Numbered from the stretch's first letter, positions 32,859 through 42,535 are shown. The stretch: 64,000 nucleotides of DNA from an uncultured Clostridia bacterium (GCA_934157035.1 CAKPHG010000001.1:62001-126000), one strand, 5' to 3'. Notes: a model not told the origin generated them from the sequence alone. A program made the numbers and translations.

Positions 32859-33911
32859 TTATTCTTCTGAATCTTCTTCATCTTCTTCAACTTCATCACC
32901 TAAACTCTTTTCAAATGCTTCATTGAAGTTTGCTCTAATTTTTTCTTCTATTTCTTTTGCTATTTCTGGATTGTCTTGTAAATATTTCTTTACATTTTCT
33001 CTACCTTGTCCAATTCTTTCTCCATTATATGCAAACCAAGATCCACTTTTTTCTATTATATCTAAATTAACAGCTATATCTAATATATTTCCTTCTTTTG
33101 AAATTCCTTTTCCATATACAATGTCAAATTCAGCTTCTCTAAATGGTGGTGCAACTTTATTTTTTACAACTTTAACTCTTGCACGGTTTCCAACTACTTC
33201 ACCATCTTGTTTAATATTTTCTACTTTTCTAATATCTAAACGAACTGATGCATAGTATTTTAATGCTCTACCACCTGCTGTTGTTTCAGGGTTACCAAAC
33301 ATAACTCCTACTTTTTCTCTTAATTGGTTTATAAAAATAATAACTGATTTTGATTTATTTATAGCTCCTGCTAATTTTCTTAATGCTTGTGACATAAGTC
33401 TTGCTTGAAGACCAATGTGTGAATCCCCCATATCTCCATCTATTTCAGCTTTTGGAACTAGTGCTGCAACAGAGTCTATAACTATAACATCTAAAGCTCC
33501 ACTTCTAACTAATGCTTCAGCTATTTCTAGTGCTTGCTCTCCTGTATCTGGTTGAGATACTATTAAATTGTCTATATCTACACCTAAGTGTTTAGCATAT
33601 ACTGGATCTAGTGCATGTTCTGCATCTATAAAAGCTGCTTCTCCACCTAATTTTTGTGCTTCTGCTATCATGTGTAATGCTAATGTTGTTTTTCCAGAAG
33701 ATTCTGGACCATATACTTCTACTATTCTTCCTCTAGGAATTCCTCCTATTCCTAATGCTATATCTAAGCTTAATGCTCCTGTTGGTATTGCTTCTACATT
33801 CATTGCTTGAAAATCTCCAAGTTTCATTACTGAACCTTTACCAAATTGTTTTTCTATTTGACCTAATGCAGCTTCTAATGCTTTCATTTTTTCTGAATTT
33901 TGTTTTTCCAT
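32859..33911 (-). CDS. recA: Recombinase RecA
   Basis: Strand exchange and SOS coprotease. The start is taken at MEKQNSEKMKALEAALGQIE, which has AGGAGGAAG ahead of it, rather than ten codons earlier; 350 residues. Walker A is GPESSGKTTL, Walker B VIVIDSVAAL, loop L2 has GVMFGNPETTAGG. The C-terminus ends in the usual acidic tail (DEVEEDEEDSEE). No intein or frameshift. Confidence 0.98.
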   Translation of the reverse strand: MEKQNSEKMKALEAALGQIEKQFGKGSVMKLGDFQAMNVEAIPTGALSLDIALGIGGIPRGRIVEVYGPESSGKTTLALHMIAEAQKLGGEAAFIDAEHALDPVYAKHLGVDIDNLIVSQPDTGEQALEIAEALVRSGALDVIVIDSVAALVPKAEIDGDMGDSHIGLQARLMSQALRKLAGAINKSKSVIIFINQLREKVGVMFGNPETTAGGRALKYYASVRLDIRKVENIKQDGEVVGNRARVKVVKNKVAPPFREAEFDIVYGKGISKEGNILDIAVNLDIIEKSGSWFAYNGERIGQGRENVKKYLQDNPEIAKEIEEKIRANFNEAFEKSLGDEVEEDEEDSEE

Positions 33912-34001
33912 TTTACTTCCTCCTACTTTTCGTTTGTTCAAACGCTTGTTTGTAATTATTATATACTAAGTTTTTATTTTGTCAAGTACTTTTTTCATTT
34001 T

Positions 34002-35582
34002 TTATTTTCTATACCATTCTTCTATTCCATAATAACTAAAATAATTATTACCTGTAATTTTTCCAGTCAAATTTTGGCTTTTTACTATAGTTATCTTATT
34101 TCTATATAAGCTTATAAAAGGTTGTTCCTCATTGTATATATTTATAATTTTTTTATATTTTTCTGCTACAATTTTTTCTTCATTTGTATTTTTTACTTCT
34201 GTTAATAATTTGCTTAATTCTTCACTATTATAATTTTGTAAATTATTATCTCCAAAAAAAGTTTCTAAATTAGGTGAGTATGAATTATAAACTCCTGTTA
34301 TTATGATTTCATAATTTTTATTTTCTAATATTTGTTTATAGGTTGCCTCAGAAACTTTTTGAATTGTAATTCTTATTCCTACCTCTTCTAGTTGTTTCTT
34401 TATATTTTCTGCAACATACAATCTCTTTTCATCATTTTTGTTTACTGTAACTGTAAATTTTAATCTTTTAGTTTTATAGTTTTCTGTCTTTTGCCAATAC
34501 TTATTCTTATATTCCCATCCGTTTTCTTGCAATATATTTTTAAACTGTTCTTGATTATATTCTATTTTTTCACTTTCATATAAGTAACTTCCATAATCTA
34601 AAGGAAAATTTGAAGTATAACATTGATTATTATAAATACTTGAAACTATATTGTTTTTATCTATTGCATAATTTATTGCTTTTCTTACATTTTTATCTTG
34701 CAAAATATTATTTTGACAATTAAAAGCTAAATAGTCAAATTGCCTTCCTTTTATTTCTGTTTTTGAATATCCAATTGTTCCAATATACTCTTCCAAATTA
34801 GTATTTGCAGTTGTTATTATATCCACTTTCCCTAACTTAAAACTATTATATACCTCACCAACTTCAGAGTATATTTTTATTTGTATAGTTTCGACTTTTG
34901 CATTTTTATTTTTTATATTCCACCATTTTTCATTTTTTACTAGTTTAATTTCAGAACTATTTATAGATTCTATTTTATACATACCCGTTCCAATAGGAGT
35001 TTTGGTAGATGTATATATATCTTCTCCTACATAATACATACTAGGTAAAATAGGAAATATTAAATTATACTCAAAGAATGGTTCTTCTTCAGTTAAATTA
35101 ATTCTTACAGTATTTGTGTCTAATACTTCTACATTTTCAACTTTTTCCACATTGCTAGAATATATTGAATTTCCTTCTTTTAATTTTTCTATTGTGTATT
35201 GTATATCTTTAGCAAGAAGAGGATTTCCGTTATGCCATTTTACGTCATTATCAATTTTTATTATATATGAAGTATTTGATATTTTTGAGCACTCTGTTGC
35301 CAAACAATTTTTTATTCTGTAATTCTCATCAATTTCCATTAACGGTTCAAAAATTAACTTGCTCACATTTAATACTTCTTTGTTTTTTGTTGCTATTGGA
35401 TTTATTGTATCAAAATTTGAAATTCCAAGTCTAATATCTTTTATTTGCGTAACTTCTTCTACTATATTTTCTTCTACATTATTTTGTTTCTTTTGGTTAT
35501 TAAAATAAATCATATAGATAGCAAAAATAACAATAATTACAACAAATATAATAAAGACATATTTAAAGAAATTTGATTTCAT
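34002..35582 (-). CDS. ABC transporter solute-binding protein, family 5
   Basis: 526 residues with an uncleaved-looking N-terminal hydrophobic segment (YVFIIFVVIIVIFAIYMIYF) and no lipobox cysteine. The family-5 (oligopeptide/dipeptide/nickel) fold is seen in LIFEPLMEIDENYRIKNCLA, the KWHNGNPLLAKDIQYTIEKL motif, and VRKAINYAIDKNNIV. No permease or ATPase genes are adjacent, so the ligand and transport partner are unknown. It sits between recA and spoVS, where many Bacillota have rny. It may act as a peptide sensor. Confidence 0.85.
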   Translation of the reverse strand: MKSNFFKYVFIIFVVIIVIFAIYMIYFNNQKKQNNVEENIVEEVTQIKDIRLGISNFDTINPIATKNKEVLNVSKLIFEPLMEIDENYRIKNCLATECSKISNTSYIIKIDNDVKWHNGNPLLAKDIQYTIEKLKEGNSIYSSNVEKVENVEVLDTNTVRINLTEEEPFFEYNLIFPILPSMYYVGEDIYTSTKTPIGTGMYKIESINSSEIKLVKNEKWWNIKNKNAKVETIQIKIYSEVGEVYNSFKLGKVDIITTANTNLEEYIGTIGYSKTEIKGRQFDYLAFNCQNNILQDKNVRKAINYAIDKNNIVSSIYNNQCYTSNFPLDYGSYLYESEKIEYNQEQFKNILQENGWEYKNKYWQKTENYKTKRLKFTVTVNKNDEKRLYVAENIKKQLEEVGIRITIQKVSEATYKQILENKNYEIIITGVYNSYSPNLETFFGDNNLQNYNSEELSKLLTEVKNTNEEKIVAEKYKKIINIYNEEQPFISLYRNKITIVKSQNLTGKITGNNYFSYYGIEEWYRK

Positions 35583-35702
35583 AGTTCACCTCTTACTTTT
35601 TCTCTATCATATAAGATATTATCTCTTTTTGCAAGATTTATTCAATTTTTATTTTGGAAATAATTAAGATTAAAAAATTATATATGATTTAAAAATCTAG
35701 AT

Positions 35703-35740
35703 TTACATTTAGAGCTTAAAAAACTCTAAATGCAAATTTA
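35703..35740 (-). terminator. Terminator of spoVS
   Basis: ATTTAGAG / CTCTAAAT stem extended by flanking TTTGCATTTAGAG-like bases, located 15 bases after the spoVS stop. Confidence 0.6.
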
Positions 35741-35752
35741 AATACTTTTTTA

Positions 35753-36016
35753 TTATTTTCTTGATTCTACAATAATTTTTATACCAGTTCTATCTTCTCC
35801 TTCGACTTCAACCTCTGCGAATGCTGGTATACATACTAAATCCACTCCTGCTGGTGCTACAAAACCTCTAGCTATAGCTACCGCCTTTACTGCTTGATTT
35901 AATGCTCCTGCTCCAATTGCTTGCATTTCTGCTTTGTTTTCTTCTTTTACCAAACCTGCTATAGCTCCAGCTACTGAGTTTGGGTTTGATTTTGATGAAA
36001 TTTTTAAAACTTCCAT
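35753..36016 (-). CDS. spoVS: Stage V sporulation protein S
   Basis: 87 residues, full length, starting MEVLKISSKSNPNSVAGAIAG and containing GAGALNQAVKAVAIARGF and IPAFAEVEVEGEDRTGIKI, which are diagnostic for SpoVS. The protein has an Alba-like fold and is needed for late spore coat and cortex steps in Bacillus. AGGAGG precedes the ATG. It follows ymdB as in many Bacillota. Confidence 0.97.
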   Translation of the reverse strand: MEVLKISSKSNPNSVAGAIAGLVKEENKAEMQAIGAGALNQAVKAVAIARGFVAPAGVDLVCIPAFAEVEVEGEDRTGIKIIVESRK

Positions 36017-36146
36017 TTTTTGCCTCCTATAATTTTATTTTTATTTGAATTACAGGTATAGTTATATTATAAAAATTTCAAAATGTCTAGTAATTTTTGG
36101 TAAAAAATGGAAAAACTTTTCTTTTATTTTTGCTATTTTTCGCCAT

Positions 36147-36920
36147 TTATTTTATATTTACTCTTTCTACTGATACAGTTCGACAATTTTCGTCATTTAT
36201 TTCTATTATACAGCCATTAAGAATACAACTTCCTTCTGCTAATTTATATCTTTCCGGAAGTGATGTTACAAATCTTTTTACAGATGCCTCTACATCCATT
36301 CCTATTACAGAATTTTTAGGTCCAGTCATTCCTATATCTGTAATATAAGCTGTTCCTTTTGTTGTTACTTCTTCATCTGCTGTTTGTACATGTGTATGTG
36401 TTCCAAATATTGCAGTAACCTTTCCATCTAGAAAATGTTTCATTGCTATTTTTTCTGCTGTTGCTTCTGCGTGGAAATCTACAATTATTATATCTGCTTT
36501 TCCTTTTACTTCATTTAATATATCTTCCATTTTAGAAAATGGGTTATCTGATTGAACTCCCATATCTGTTCTTCCTATTAAATTAACTACACATATATTT
36601 TTTCCGTTTTGGTTATATATGTGGTAACCTTTTCCCACAACTCCTCTTGAGTAGTTTGCTGGTCTATTTATCAAATCGTCATCTATAAATGTAAATATAT
36701 CTTTTTTACCCCATGTATGATTTCCCATAGTAATTGCATTTACATTTAATCTTTTTAAATCATTGAAAATAGCTGTTGTTATTCCCATTCCTCCTGCTGA
36801 GTTTTCTGCATTTACAATTACAAAATCTATTTTAGCTTCTTGCCTTAATTTAGGTAAAACTTCTTTTAGTTTTCTTACTCCACTTTCTCCTACTAAATCT
36901 CCTACTGCTAATACTCTCAT
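36147..36920 (-). CDS. ymdB: YmdB-family metallophosphodiesterase
   Basis: 257 residues, TIGR00282-type calcineurin-like phosphoesterase. Metal-binding motifs in order: GDLVGESG, NAENSAGGMG, GNHTWGKKD, DFHAEATAEK and GTHTHVQTAD. In Bacillus subtilis YmdB hydrolyses cyclic nucleotides and affects biofilm and motility decisions. GAAGG precedes the ATG. The ymdB-spoVS order is conserved; rny, which commonly precedes ymdB, is not present upstream. Confidence 0.93.
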   Translation of the reverse strand: MRVLAVGDLVGESGVRKLKEVLPKLRQEAKIDFVIVNAENSAGGMGITTAIFNDLKRLNVNAITMGNHTWGKKDIFTFIDDDLINRPANYSRGVVGKGYHIYNQNGKNICVVNLIGRTDMGVQSDNPFSKMEDILNEVKGKADIIIVDFHAEATAEKIAMKHFLDGKVTAIFGTHTHVQTADEEVTTKGTAYITDIGMTGPKNSVIGMDVEASVKRFVTSLPERYKLAEGSCILNGCIIEINDENCRTVSVERVNIK

Positions 36921-37034
36921 TTTATCGCCTTCCTTCTTTTTACTACAAATAGCATACTATATTTTTTGTAATTTGTAAACATATTTGAATATTTTAAATA
37001 TAGCTTGTATATACTTTTAAAAAGATAAAATACA

Positions 37035-37064
37035 CATAATTAATTTAAATTTTTTTCATTATTA
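37035..37064 (+). promoter_or_regulatory. Possible forespore (sigma-G/F type) promoter of sspH
   Basis: CATAA (37035-37039), 17 bases, CATTATTA (37057-37064), 38 bases ahead of the sspH start. The -10 box fits the CATnnTA type of forespore promoters; the -35 fit is weaker. The stretch 36921-37034 shows nothing else. Confidence 0.4.
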
Positions 37065-37101
37065 TGTATGTAAATTAGTCTATTTAGAAAGGAATGATTT
37101 T

Positions 37102-37275
37102 ATGAATAGTAAAAGAGCTTTTGAAATTATAAATAATAAGGAAATTTGTGATGTTTTTTACAATAATGAACCTGTTTGGATTCAAGAAATAAATAATAAT
37201 AAAGCAACTATTGGCTTTATGAACTTTAATGAAATAGAAAATGTTAATATTGAAGATTTAAAAGAGTGTAAGTAG
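37102..37275 (+). CDS. sspH: H-type small acid-soluble spore protein
   Basis: 57 residues. The start MNSKRAFEIINNKEICDVFY matches the SspH signature (MN-x-KRA-x-EII ... V-x-YNG-PVWI), continued here by NNEPVWIQEINNNKATI and ending with VNIEDLKECK where the family has VPVSSLEE-like residues. These proteins accumulate in spores. AAAGGAATG lies before the ATG. Too short for routine detection but a clear family match. Confidence 0.85.
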   Translation: MNSKRAFEIINNKEICDVFYNNEPVWIQEINNNKATIGFMNFNEIENVNIEDLKECK

Positions 37276-37340
37276 AGTTATTAGCTATTTTTCTATTTGT
37301 CACAAAAATTGTCATAAAAAACACTTTTTTCAACATTTTT

Positions 37341-37369
37341 TTGACATTTTATGTTTGTTGGTATATAAT
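37341..37369 (+). promoter_or_regulatory. Perfect sigma-A promoter of the HTH gene
   Basis: TTGACA (37341-37346), 17 bases, TATAAT (37364-37369). A consensus vegetative promoter, so the downstream regulator should be strongly expressed unless repressed. A small dyad AGCTC-AAGAGCT lies just downstream (37382-37393). Confidence 0.75.
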
Positions 37370-37417
37370 ATTTTTTAGACTAGCTCAAGAGCTATAATAA
37401 AAAGGAAGACAATATTT

Positions 37418-37708
37418 ATGTCAATACGATGCAATTCCAATTTGCCACGGTCAATTTCTGTTGCTGACTTTATTTTAGAGGATAATGGTCATTCTATAGC
37501 AGAAGCAATTAAAGAATTTAAATTATCAAGATCTACAATAGAACGAGATATTAATTATTTAGGTTCTTGTGCTTTTTATGGAAATTTTCCTAATGAAAGA
37601 GAACTACAGCAAAAGTATATTGCTGTTAAAAAAACTTTAACTAGACTTGATAAAGAAAATAAAAAATATTGCAAATACAATAATTCTCGAAGAGCAACTT
37701 CTAAATAG
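37418..37708 (+). CDS. Small helix-turn-helix protein, SpoIIID-like
   Basis: 96 residues. A DNA-binding helix-turn-helix is visible in HSIAEAIKEFKLSRSTIERDINYL, in the same style as SpoIIID (A-x-x-F-x-x-S-x-ST-x-x-RD). The remainder, YIAVKKTLTRLDKENKKY, is helical and basic. It differs enough from SpoIIID that the assignment is only tentative; another small sporulation or phage-type regulator is possible. GGAAG precedes the ATG, a perfect promoter lies upstream, and a terminator overlaps the stop. Confidence 0.6.
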   Translation: MSIRCNSNLPRSISVADFILEDNGHSIAEAIKEFKLSRSTIERDINYLGSCAFYGNFPNERELQQKYIAVKKTLTRLDKENKKYCKYNNSRRATSK

Positions 37709-37727
37709 AAGTTGCTCCTCTTTTTAT
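37692..37727. terminator. Terminator overlapping the stop of the HTH gene
   Basis: GAGCAACTTC / GAAGTTGCTC with the stop codon TAG in the loop, followed by CTCTTTTTAT. It also ends rpiA from the other side. Confidence 0.8.
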
Positions 37728-38398
37728 TTCACTACAATTATATCATACCCTATAAACAATCCACTTTCTACTACGCCATCTATTTGTAATAATTTTTCTT
37801 CTAAATCTGCTTCTATTTTATTAAACCAAGCATGAATTATAAAATTTCCGTTATCTGTTACAAGTGGTTTATCTTCATTGTTTGACATTCTTAATTCTAC
37901 TTTCGCTATGTCAAACTTTAATAAATTCTCTTTTACTTTCTTTACTTTATCCTGCTTTACTTCTATTGGAACAGGATGTTTTTCTCCAAGTCTTTCCACA
38001 AATTTTGAATTATCTACTAATATATAATTCTCATTTGAACTTTTTATATTCAACTTTTCTTTATATAATGCTGCTCCCATTCCTTTTATAAGCCAGTTGT
38101 GAGAATCTATTTCATCTGCTCCATCAAAGCACCAATCAGGCTTATTTTCTTCTAATGTAGTAGTTTCAATATTTAATTCATTGCATAAATCCTCAATAAT
38201 TTTTGAAGTAGGAATAGCTTTTATTTGTAAATTTTTTTCTTTTACTTTTTTAGCTATCTCTAGTACTGTTTGGTATGAAGTGCTTCCAGAACCAAAACCT
38301 ATTACTTCTCCATTTTTTACTCTTGTAGCCATTCTTTTTGCTAGTTTTACCTTTTCTTCTTTATTACTTACATTATTTTTCCAATCAAACTCTTGCAT
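37724..38398 (-). CDS. rpiA: Ribose-5-phosphate isomerase A
   Basis: Interconverts ribose 5-phosphate and ribulose 5-phosphate in the pentose phosphate pathway. 224 residues. Motifs: VIGFGSGSTSYQTVLEIA near the N-terminus (phosphate loop), KPDWCFDGADEID with the catalytic Asp pair, and IKGMGAALYKEKL with the catalytic Glu/Lys. AGGAGG precedes the ATG. Confidence 0.95.
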   Translation of the reverse strand: MQEFDWKNNVSNKEEKVKLAKRMATRVKNGEVIGFGSGSTSYQTVLEIAKKVKEKNLQIKAIPTSKIIEDLCNELNIETTTLEENKPDWCFDGADEIDSHNWLIKGMGAALYKEKLNIKSSNENYILVDNSKFVERLGEKHPVPIEVKQDKVKKVKENLLKFDIAKVELRMSNNEDKPLVTDNGNFIIHAWFNKIEADLEEKLLQIDGVVESGLFIGYDIIVVK

Positions 38399-38514
38399 TT
38401 TTTCCTCCTATGCTCCTTTTTGGACATTTTATTTTGGTGTCATAAACTCCCTTTTGGATACTTATTTAATATTACATATAAAAATAATATATATACTCTT
38501 ATATATGGTGAATG

Positions 38515-38552
38515 TACCAAAAGGGACAGATTAACCTTTAGGAAACGTCCCT
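38515..38552. repeat. Degenerate GGGAC...GTCCC repeat
   Basis: AAAAGGGACAG and ACGTCCCTAAAA form imperfect outward arms between the ABC permease and rpiA. It resembles the palindromic family at 15460 and 52538 but is shorter. Confidence 0.4.
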
Positions 38553-38560
38553 AAAAACAG

Positions 38561-41500
38561 TTACTCTATACTTTTTAAACTTTCTATCATGTCTATTTTC
38601 TTTAATGAGAAATATGTTACCACATTTACTATTAATGTGAATACTACTGTAATTATAATAGCATATAAATAACTAATTGGCATTATTTCTTTTCCAAATC
38701 TTATTACATTTATTTCACATGTCTTTATTATAAACATATTTAATAAGTATCCTCCAAATAAGCCAAGTATTATTCCTATTATTGTTAATAACACTGTTTC
38801 TCTTGTTACATAATCATACACTTCTTTATCGTAAAATCCAAGTACTTTTATTGTAGCAAGTTCTCTTATTCTTTCGCTAATGTTTACATTTGATAGATTA
38901 TATAATACTACAAATGCAAGTAATCCTGCTGATATTATTAAAATTACTACTACATAATTTAATGAGTTCATCATGTCTTTCATTAGACTTTCCATGTTTG
39001 AGTTTAATGCTACTGCATTTACATTTTCGTCTTTTAATAATTCTTTTGCCATTTCTTTTTCTTGCTCTTCATCTTTTACTCTATTTTGAACATATAGCAC
39101 ATTTGTCTTATATTCTCCATATTTCTCCTCATATAATCCTTTTGGCATATATACATAATGATAAATGTAGTTTTCTACAATATTAGAAATTTCGAATTCT
39201 TTTTGGTTATTATCGTTATCTTTTAATGTAATTTTGTCTCCTTGTTTTACATTTAGAAGTTGTGCAACTTTATCTGTAATAGCTATTTTGCCTTCTTCTA
39301 ATTGTATTTTTTCTTTTTTCTTTGTATCTATTAATTGAATTACATTTTCCATTTTATTATCTTTTGGAACTATAATTTGTATGTCTTCCTCTTTTTCTCC
39401 ATTTACTAAAGTTCCTGAAGTCATATATGTTTCTACTACTTTACTTACTTCTTCTTTTTTCTCTAGTTCTTGTATAAACTCTTGCACGCTTTCGTTCTCT
39501 GCACTATTTTTCAAGCTAATTTGCATATCATAATGATATATTTTTTGATATTGGCTTGGTATTATTGCAGATATTGCGTCTTTTATTCCAAAGCCTGTTA
39601 AAATAAGCGCTGTACATCCTGCAATTCCTATAATTGTCATTAAAAATCTTTTCTTGTAACGGAATATGTTTCGAACTGTTACTTTTTGGTTAAATTTTAA
39701 ATGTTTCCATATAAATGGTATTTTTTCTAAAAGAACTCTTTTCCCTGGCTTTGGTGCTTTTGGTCTCATAAGTTCTGAAGGAGTTTCACCTAAAGATCTT
39801 AAAACTGTATATAATGTAGCTCCTATTATACATATACTTGCAAGTCCAAGTCCTAATATAGCATAATACCAATTAAATTTAATTACTAAATCTGGCAATG
39901 AGTACATCATATTATACATCATTAATATTATTCTTGGAAGTAGCTGAAATCCTACTAACATTCCTAAAATTCCACCCACAATACATGCTATTCCTGCATA
40001 TAATAAGTATTTCATTGCTATTTGCATTTTGTTATATCCTAGCGCTTTTAATGTACCTATTTGAACCCTTTGCTCTTCTACCATTCTTGTCATAGATGTT
40101 AAAGAAATTAGAGTTGCTATAACAAAGAATACTATTGGAAATACTTTTCCTAAATTTTCTATACTTTTGCTATCTTGTACATAATTGCTATAACCTGTAT
40201 TTGACTGTCTGTCTAAAATATACCATGTTGGATGATCTATTTTGTCTATTTCTTCTCTTGAATCTGAAAGTTTTTTCTCTGCTTCTTTTATTTTGTCGTT
40301 ATATTCATTTCTATTTTTATTTAATTCTTCTTTTCCTTCTTCTAGTTCTTTTTTTGAAGTATTTATTTTTTGTTGTGCAGTTTTAAATTCAGCATTTGCC
40401 TGCTCCCTTGAAGCACTTAATGTTTCTTCTTGTTTAGCTATCTCCTCTTTGGCTTGTTTTAGTTTTTCTTTTCCTTCTTGTAGTTTTGTATTTATTGTAC
40501 TTATTCCATTTTCTATTTGATTTATTCCCGCTTCTACTTGTGTTTTATTTGCATTTAAATTCTCTATTGCTGCCTCTAAACTAGCTTTCTTAATTTGTAA
40601 ATTTGTTATTTGCTCTTGTGTTAAATTCGTATTTTTTAAACTTTCTAATACATTTTGATATTGTTTTTCTAGTGTGCTAATATTTGTATTTAATGCATTT
40701 AAATTATTTTGCATATCTTCTTTTTGAGCATTCAAGTTTTCAATTTGCTTGTTTGCTTCTTCTATCTGTTTTGGCATATTTTGTTCTTGAATGGCAATTT
40801 CGTTTTTTGCCTCTTCTAATTGTTTTTCTGCACTTTGAAATTTACTTTCAGCTTCAGCCTTTTTATTATTTAAAGTGTTTTGTGCAGATATTAACTTACT
40901 TTCTCCACTTGTTATCTTATTTTCTGCATCTGCTAATTTTTCTTCTGCAGTTTGTTTCTCTTCTTCTAGCTTTTCTTCAGCTTCTTGTATTTTTTCCTCT
41001 GCCTCTTTCCTTACTTCTTCATATCTTGCATTTTGTCTTTGCTCTTTTATTTTTTCTACTTCATCTTTTGCTTGTTGAATATAATTTTTATATTCTTGTG
41101 AAGATGTTTCCATTTTACTTGCATTTTTTAATGTGATATAAATTTGTGTATATACCTTGCTTTCAAAACTTTCTTTTGGCAAATATAAATTATAACTTAC
41201 CTTACCAGAACCTAATTTAGAAGTATCCCTTTCCCTTGAAATATATAAAGGACTTTCCATAGTTCCAACAATTATAACTTCTTTTTCTTTTATTATGCTA
41301 TCTTCTTCAGTCTCTATTGTTAAACTATCTCCTATATTTTTATTTTTAAATTTACAAAATGCTTCTTCTACTAAACATTCATTAGCATTTTGTGGCATTC
41401 TTCCTTCAAGTAAAGTTACTGTATTTACACTATCTAATGACAATACTTTTGTTACAATTTCAGTATCTTCATAGTTTAGTAAAACATCTTCGCTATATTC

Positions 41501-41761
41501 GCCATAAACATTTTCTATTTTATCTATTTCCTTTAAAGCTTTTATATCTTCATCAGTTAAACCTAGTGTTGAAATTACCTCTATATCATATACATTGTTT
41601 TCGTCAAATCTTTTATCTAATGTATAAATCATATCTGGGCTTGCTGCTCTAATTCCTGCAAAAAAGCCTACACCTAAAAAAGCCATTAATAAAATGGATA
41701 TAAAACGTTTATATGTGTTTTTTATTTCTTTTAAGCTATCTTTTATTAGTGCCTTTTTCAT
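38561..41761 (-). CDS. Large ABC transporter permease with coiled-coil insert (FtsX/MacB type)
   Basis: About 1066 residues. An N-terminal membrane helix (FISILLMAFLGVGFFAGIRA) is followed by an extracytoplasmic domain, then a coiled coil of about 270 residues rich in Glu, Lys and Gln (about 240-510). Two FtsX-type blocks follow, each of several helices (FPIVFFVIATLISLTSMTRMVEEQRVQIGTLKALGY in pieces; SERIRELATIKVLGFYDKEV). The start is placed at MKKALIKDSLKE, which has GAGGAG ahead of it. Its ATPase partner is directly upstream. Such exporters move lipids, peptides or antibiotics or act as mechanotransmitters; substrate unknown. Confidence 0.9.
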   Translation of the reverse strand: MKKALIKDSLKEIKNTYKRFISILLMAFLGVGFFAGIRAASPDMIYTLDKRFDENNVYDIEVISTLGLTDEDIKALKEIDKIENVYGEYSEDVLLNYEDTEIVTKVLSLDSVNTVTLLEGRMPQNANECLVEEAFCKFKNKNIGDSLTIETEEDSIIKEKEVIIVGTMESPLYISRERDTSKLGSGKVSYNLYLPKESFESKVYTQIYITLKNASKMETSSQEYKNYIQQAKDEVEKIKEQRQNARYEEVRKEAEEKIQEAEEKLEEEKQTAEEKLADAENKITSGESKLISAQNTLNNKKAEAESKFQSAEKQLEEAKNEIAIQEQNMPKQIEEANKQIENLNAQKEDMQNNLNALNTNISTLEKQYQNVLESLKNTNLTQEQITNLQIKKASLEAAIENLNANKTQVEAGINQIENGISTINTKLQEGKEKLKQAKEEIAKQEETLSASREQANAEFKTAQQKINTSKKELEEGKEELNKNRNEYNDKIKEAEKKLSDSREEIDKIDHPTWYILDRQSNTGYSNYVQDSKSIENLGKVFPIVFFVIATLISLTSMTRMVEEQRVQIGTLKALGYNKMQIAMKYLLYAGIACIVGGILGMLVGFQLLPRIILMMYNMMYSLPDLVIKFNWYYAILGLGLASICIIGATLYTVLRSLGETPSELMRPKAPKPGKRVLLEKIPFIWKHLKFNQKVTVRNIFRYKKRFLMTIIGIAGCTALILTGFGIKDAISAIIPSQYQKIYHYDMQISLKNSAENESVQEFIQELEKKEEVSKVVETYMTSGTLVNGEKEEDIQIIVPKDNKMENVIQLIDTKKKEKIQLEEGKIAITDKVAQLLNVKQGDKITLKDNDNNQKEFEISNIVENYIYHYVYMPKGLYEEKYGEYKTNVLYVQNRVKDEEQEKEMAKELLKDENVNAVALNSNMESLMKDMMNSLNYVVVILIISAGLLAFVVLYNLSNVNISERIRELATIKVLGFYDKEVYDYVTRETVLLTIIGIILGLFGGYLLNMFIIKTCEINVIRFGKEIMPISYLYAIIITVVFTLIVNVVTYFSLKKIDMIESLKSIE

Positions 41762-41796
41762 ATTTAATCTCACTCCTCGTTTTGGTCACAAATGAA

Positions 41797-42498
41797 TTAC
41801 CATTCAATTTCTTCTATAGGTGTTGGATTCTCATTTATTATAATATTTTCAGCCTTTCCATTTTTAAAATGAATTACTTTGTCTGCCATTGGAGCTATAG
41901 CTGAATTGTGTGTAATAATTATAACTGTCATATTTTCTTTTCTACAAGTATTTTGCAATAACTCTAGTATTTGTTTTCCTGTTTTATAATCTAGTGCACC
42001 TGTTGGTTCATCACATAAAAGTAGTTTAGGATTTTTAGCTATTGCTCTTGCTATTGCAACTCTTTGTTGCTCTCCACCAGATAATTGTGAAGGGAAGTTT
42101 CTCACTCTATCTTTTAATCCTACCTTTTTTATTATTGTTTCTGGATTTAAAGAATCTTTACAAATTTGTGTTGCAAGTTCTACATTTTCTATTGCCGTTA
42201 AGTTTTGTACTAAATTATAAAATTGAAATACAAAACCTATATCTTCTCTTCTATACTTTACAAGTTCTTTTTTCTTTAATGTTGATACATTTTTTCCATC
42301 TACAATTACATCTCCTGAAGTTGGTGTATCCATTCCTCCTAGAATATTTAAACAAGTAGTTTTACCTGCTCCAGATGGTCCTACTATAACTACTAATTCA
42401 CCTTTTTCTATTGTAAAATTTGTGTTGTCTAATGCTTTAATAGTAACTTCACCCATTTTATATTCTTTCTTTACATTTCTAAACTCTATATATGACAT
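41797..42498 (-). CDS. ABC transporter ATP-binding protein (LolD/MacB type)
   Basis: 233 residues. Walker A GPSGAGKTT, Q-loop VFQFYNL, signature LSGGEQQRVAIARA, Walker B LLLCDEPTGALD and the H-loop ITHNSA are all intact, so the ATPase should be active. LAIENVELATQ-like spacing is typical of the LolD/MacB subgroup that works with FtsX-type permeases. It lies 35 bases before the permease gene on the same strand; the two form one exporter operon. Confidence 0.94.
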   Translation of the reverse strand: MSYIEFRNVKKEYKMGEVTIKALDNTNFTIEKGELVVIVGPSGAGKTTCLNILGGMDTPTSGDVIVDGKNVSTLKKKELVKYRREDIGFVFQFYNLVQNLTAIENVELATQICKDSLNPETIIKKVGLKDRVRNFPSQLSGGEQQRVAIARAIAKNPKLLLCDEPTGALDYKTGKQILELLQNTCRKENMTVIIITHNSAIAPMADKVIHFKNGKAENIIINENPTPIEEIEW

Positions 42499-42535
42499 TT
42501 TTATTTTCCTCTCTCAGAACATTTTTGGACGGGGC

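Noticed and set aside
40135..41136. Several leucine-rich plus-strand frames within the ABC permease gene
   Set aside because: Low-complexity mirror of the charged coiled-coil coding sequence; no ribosome-binding sites.
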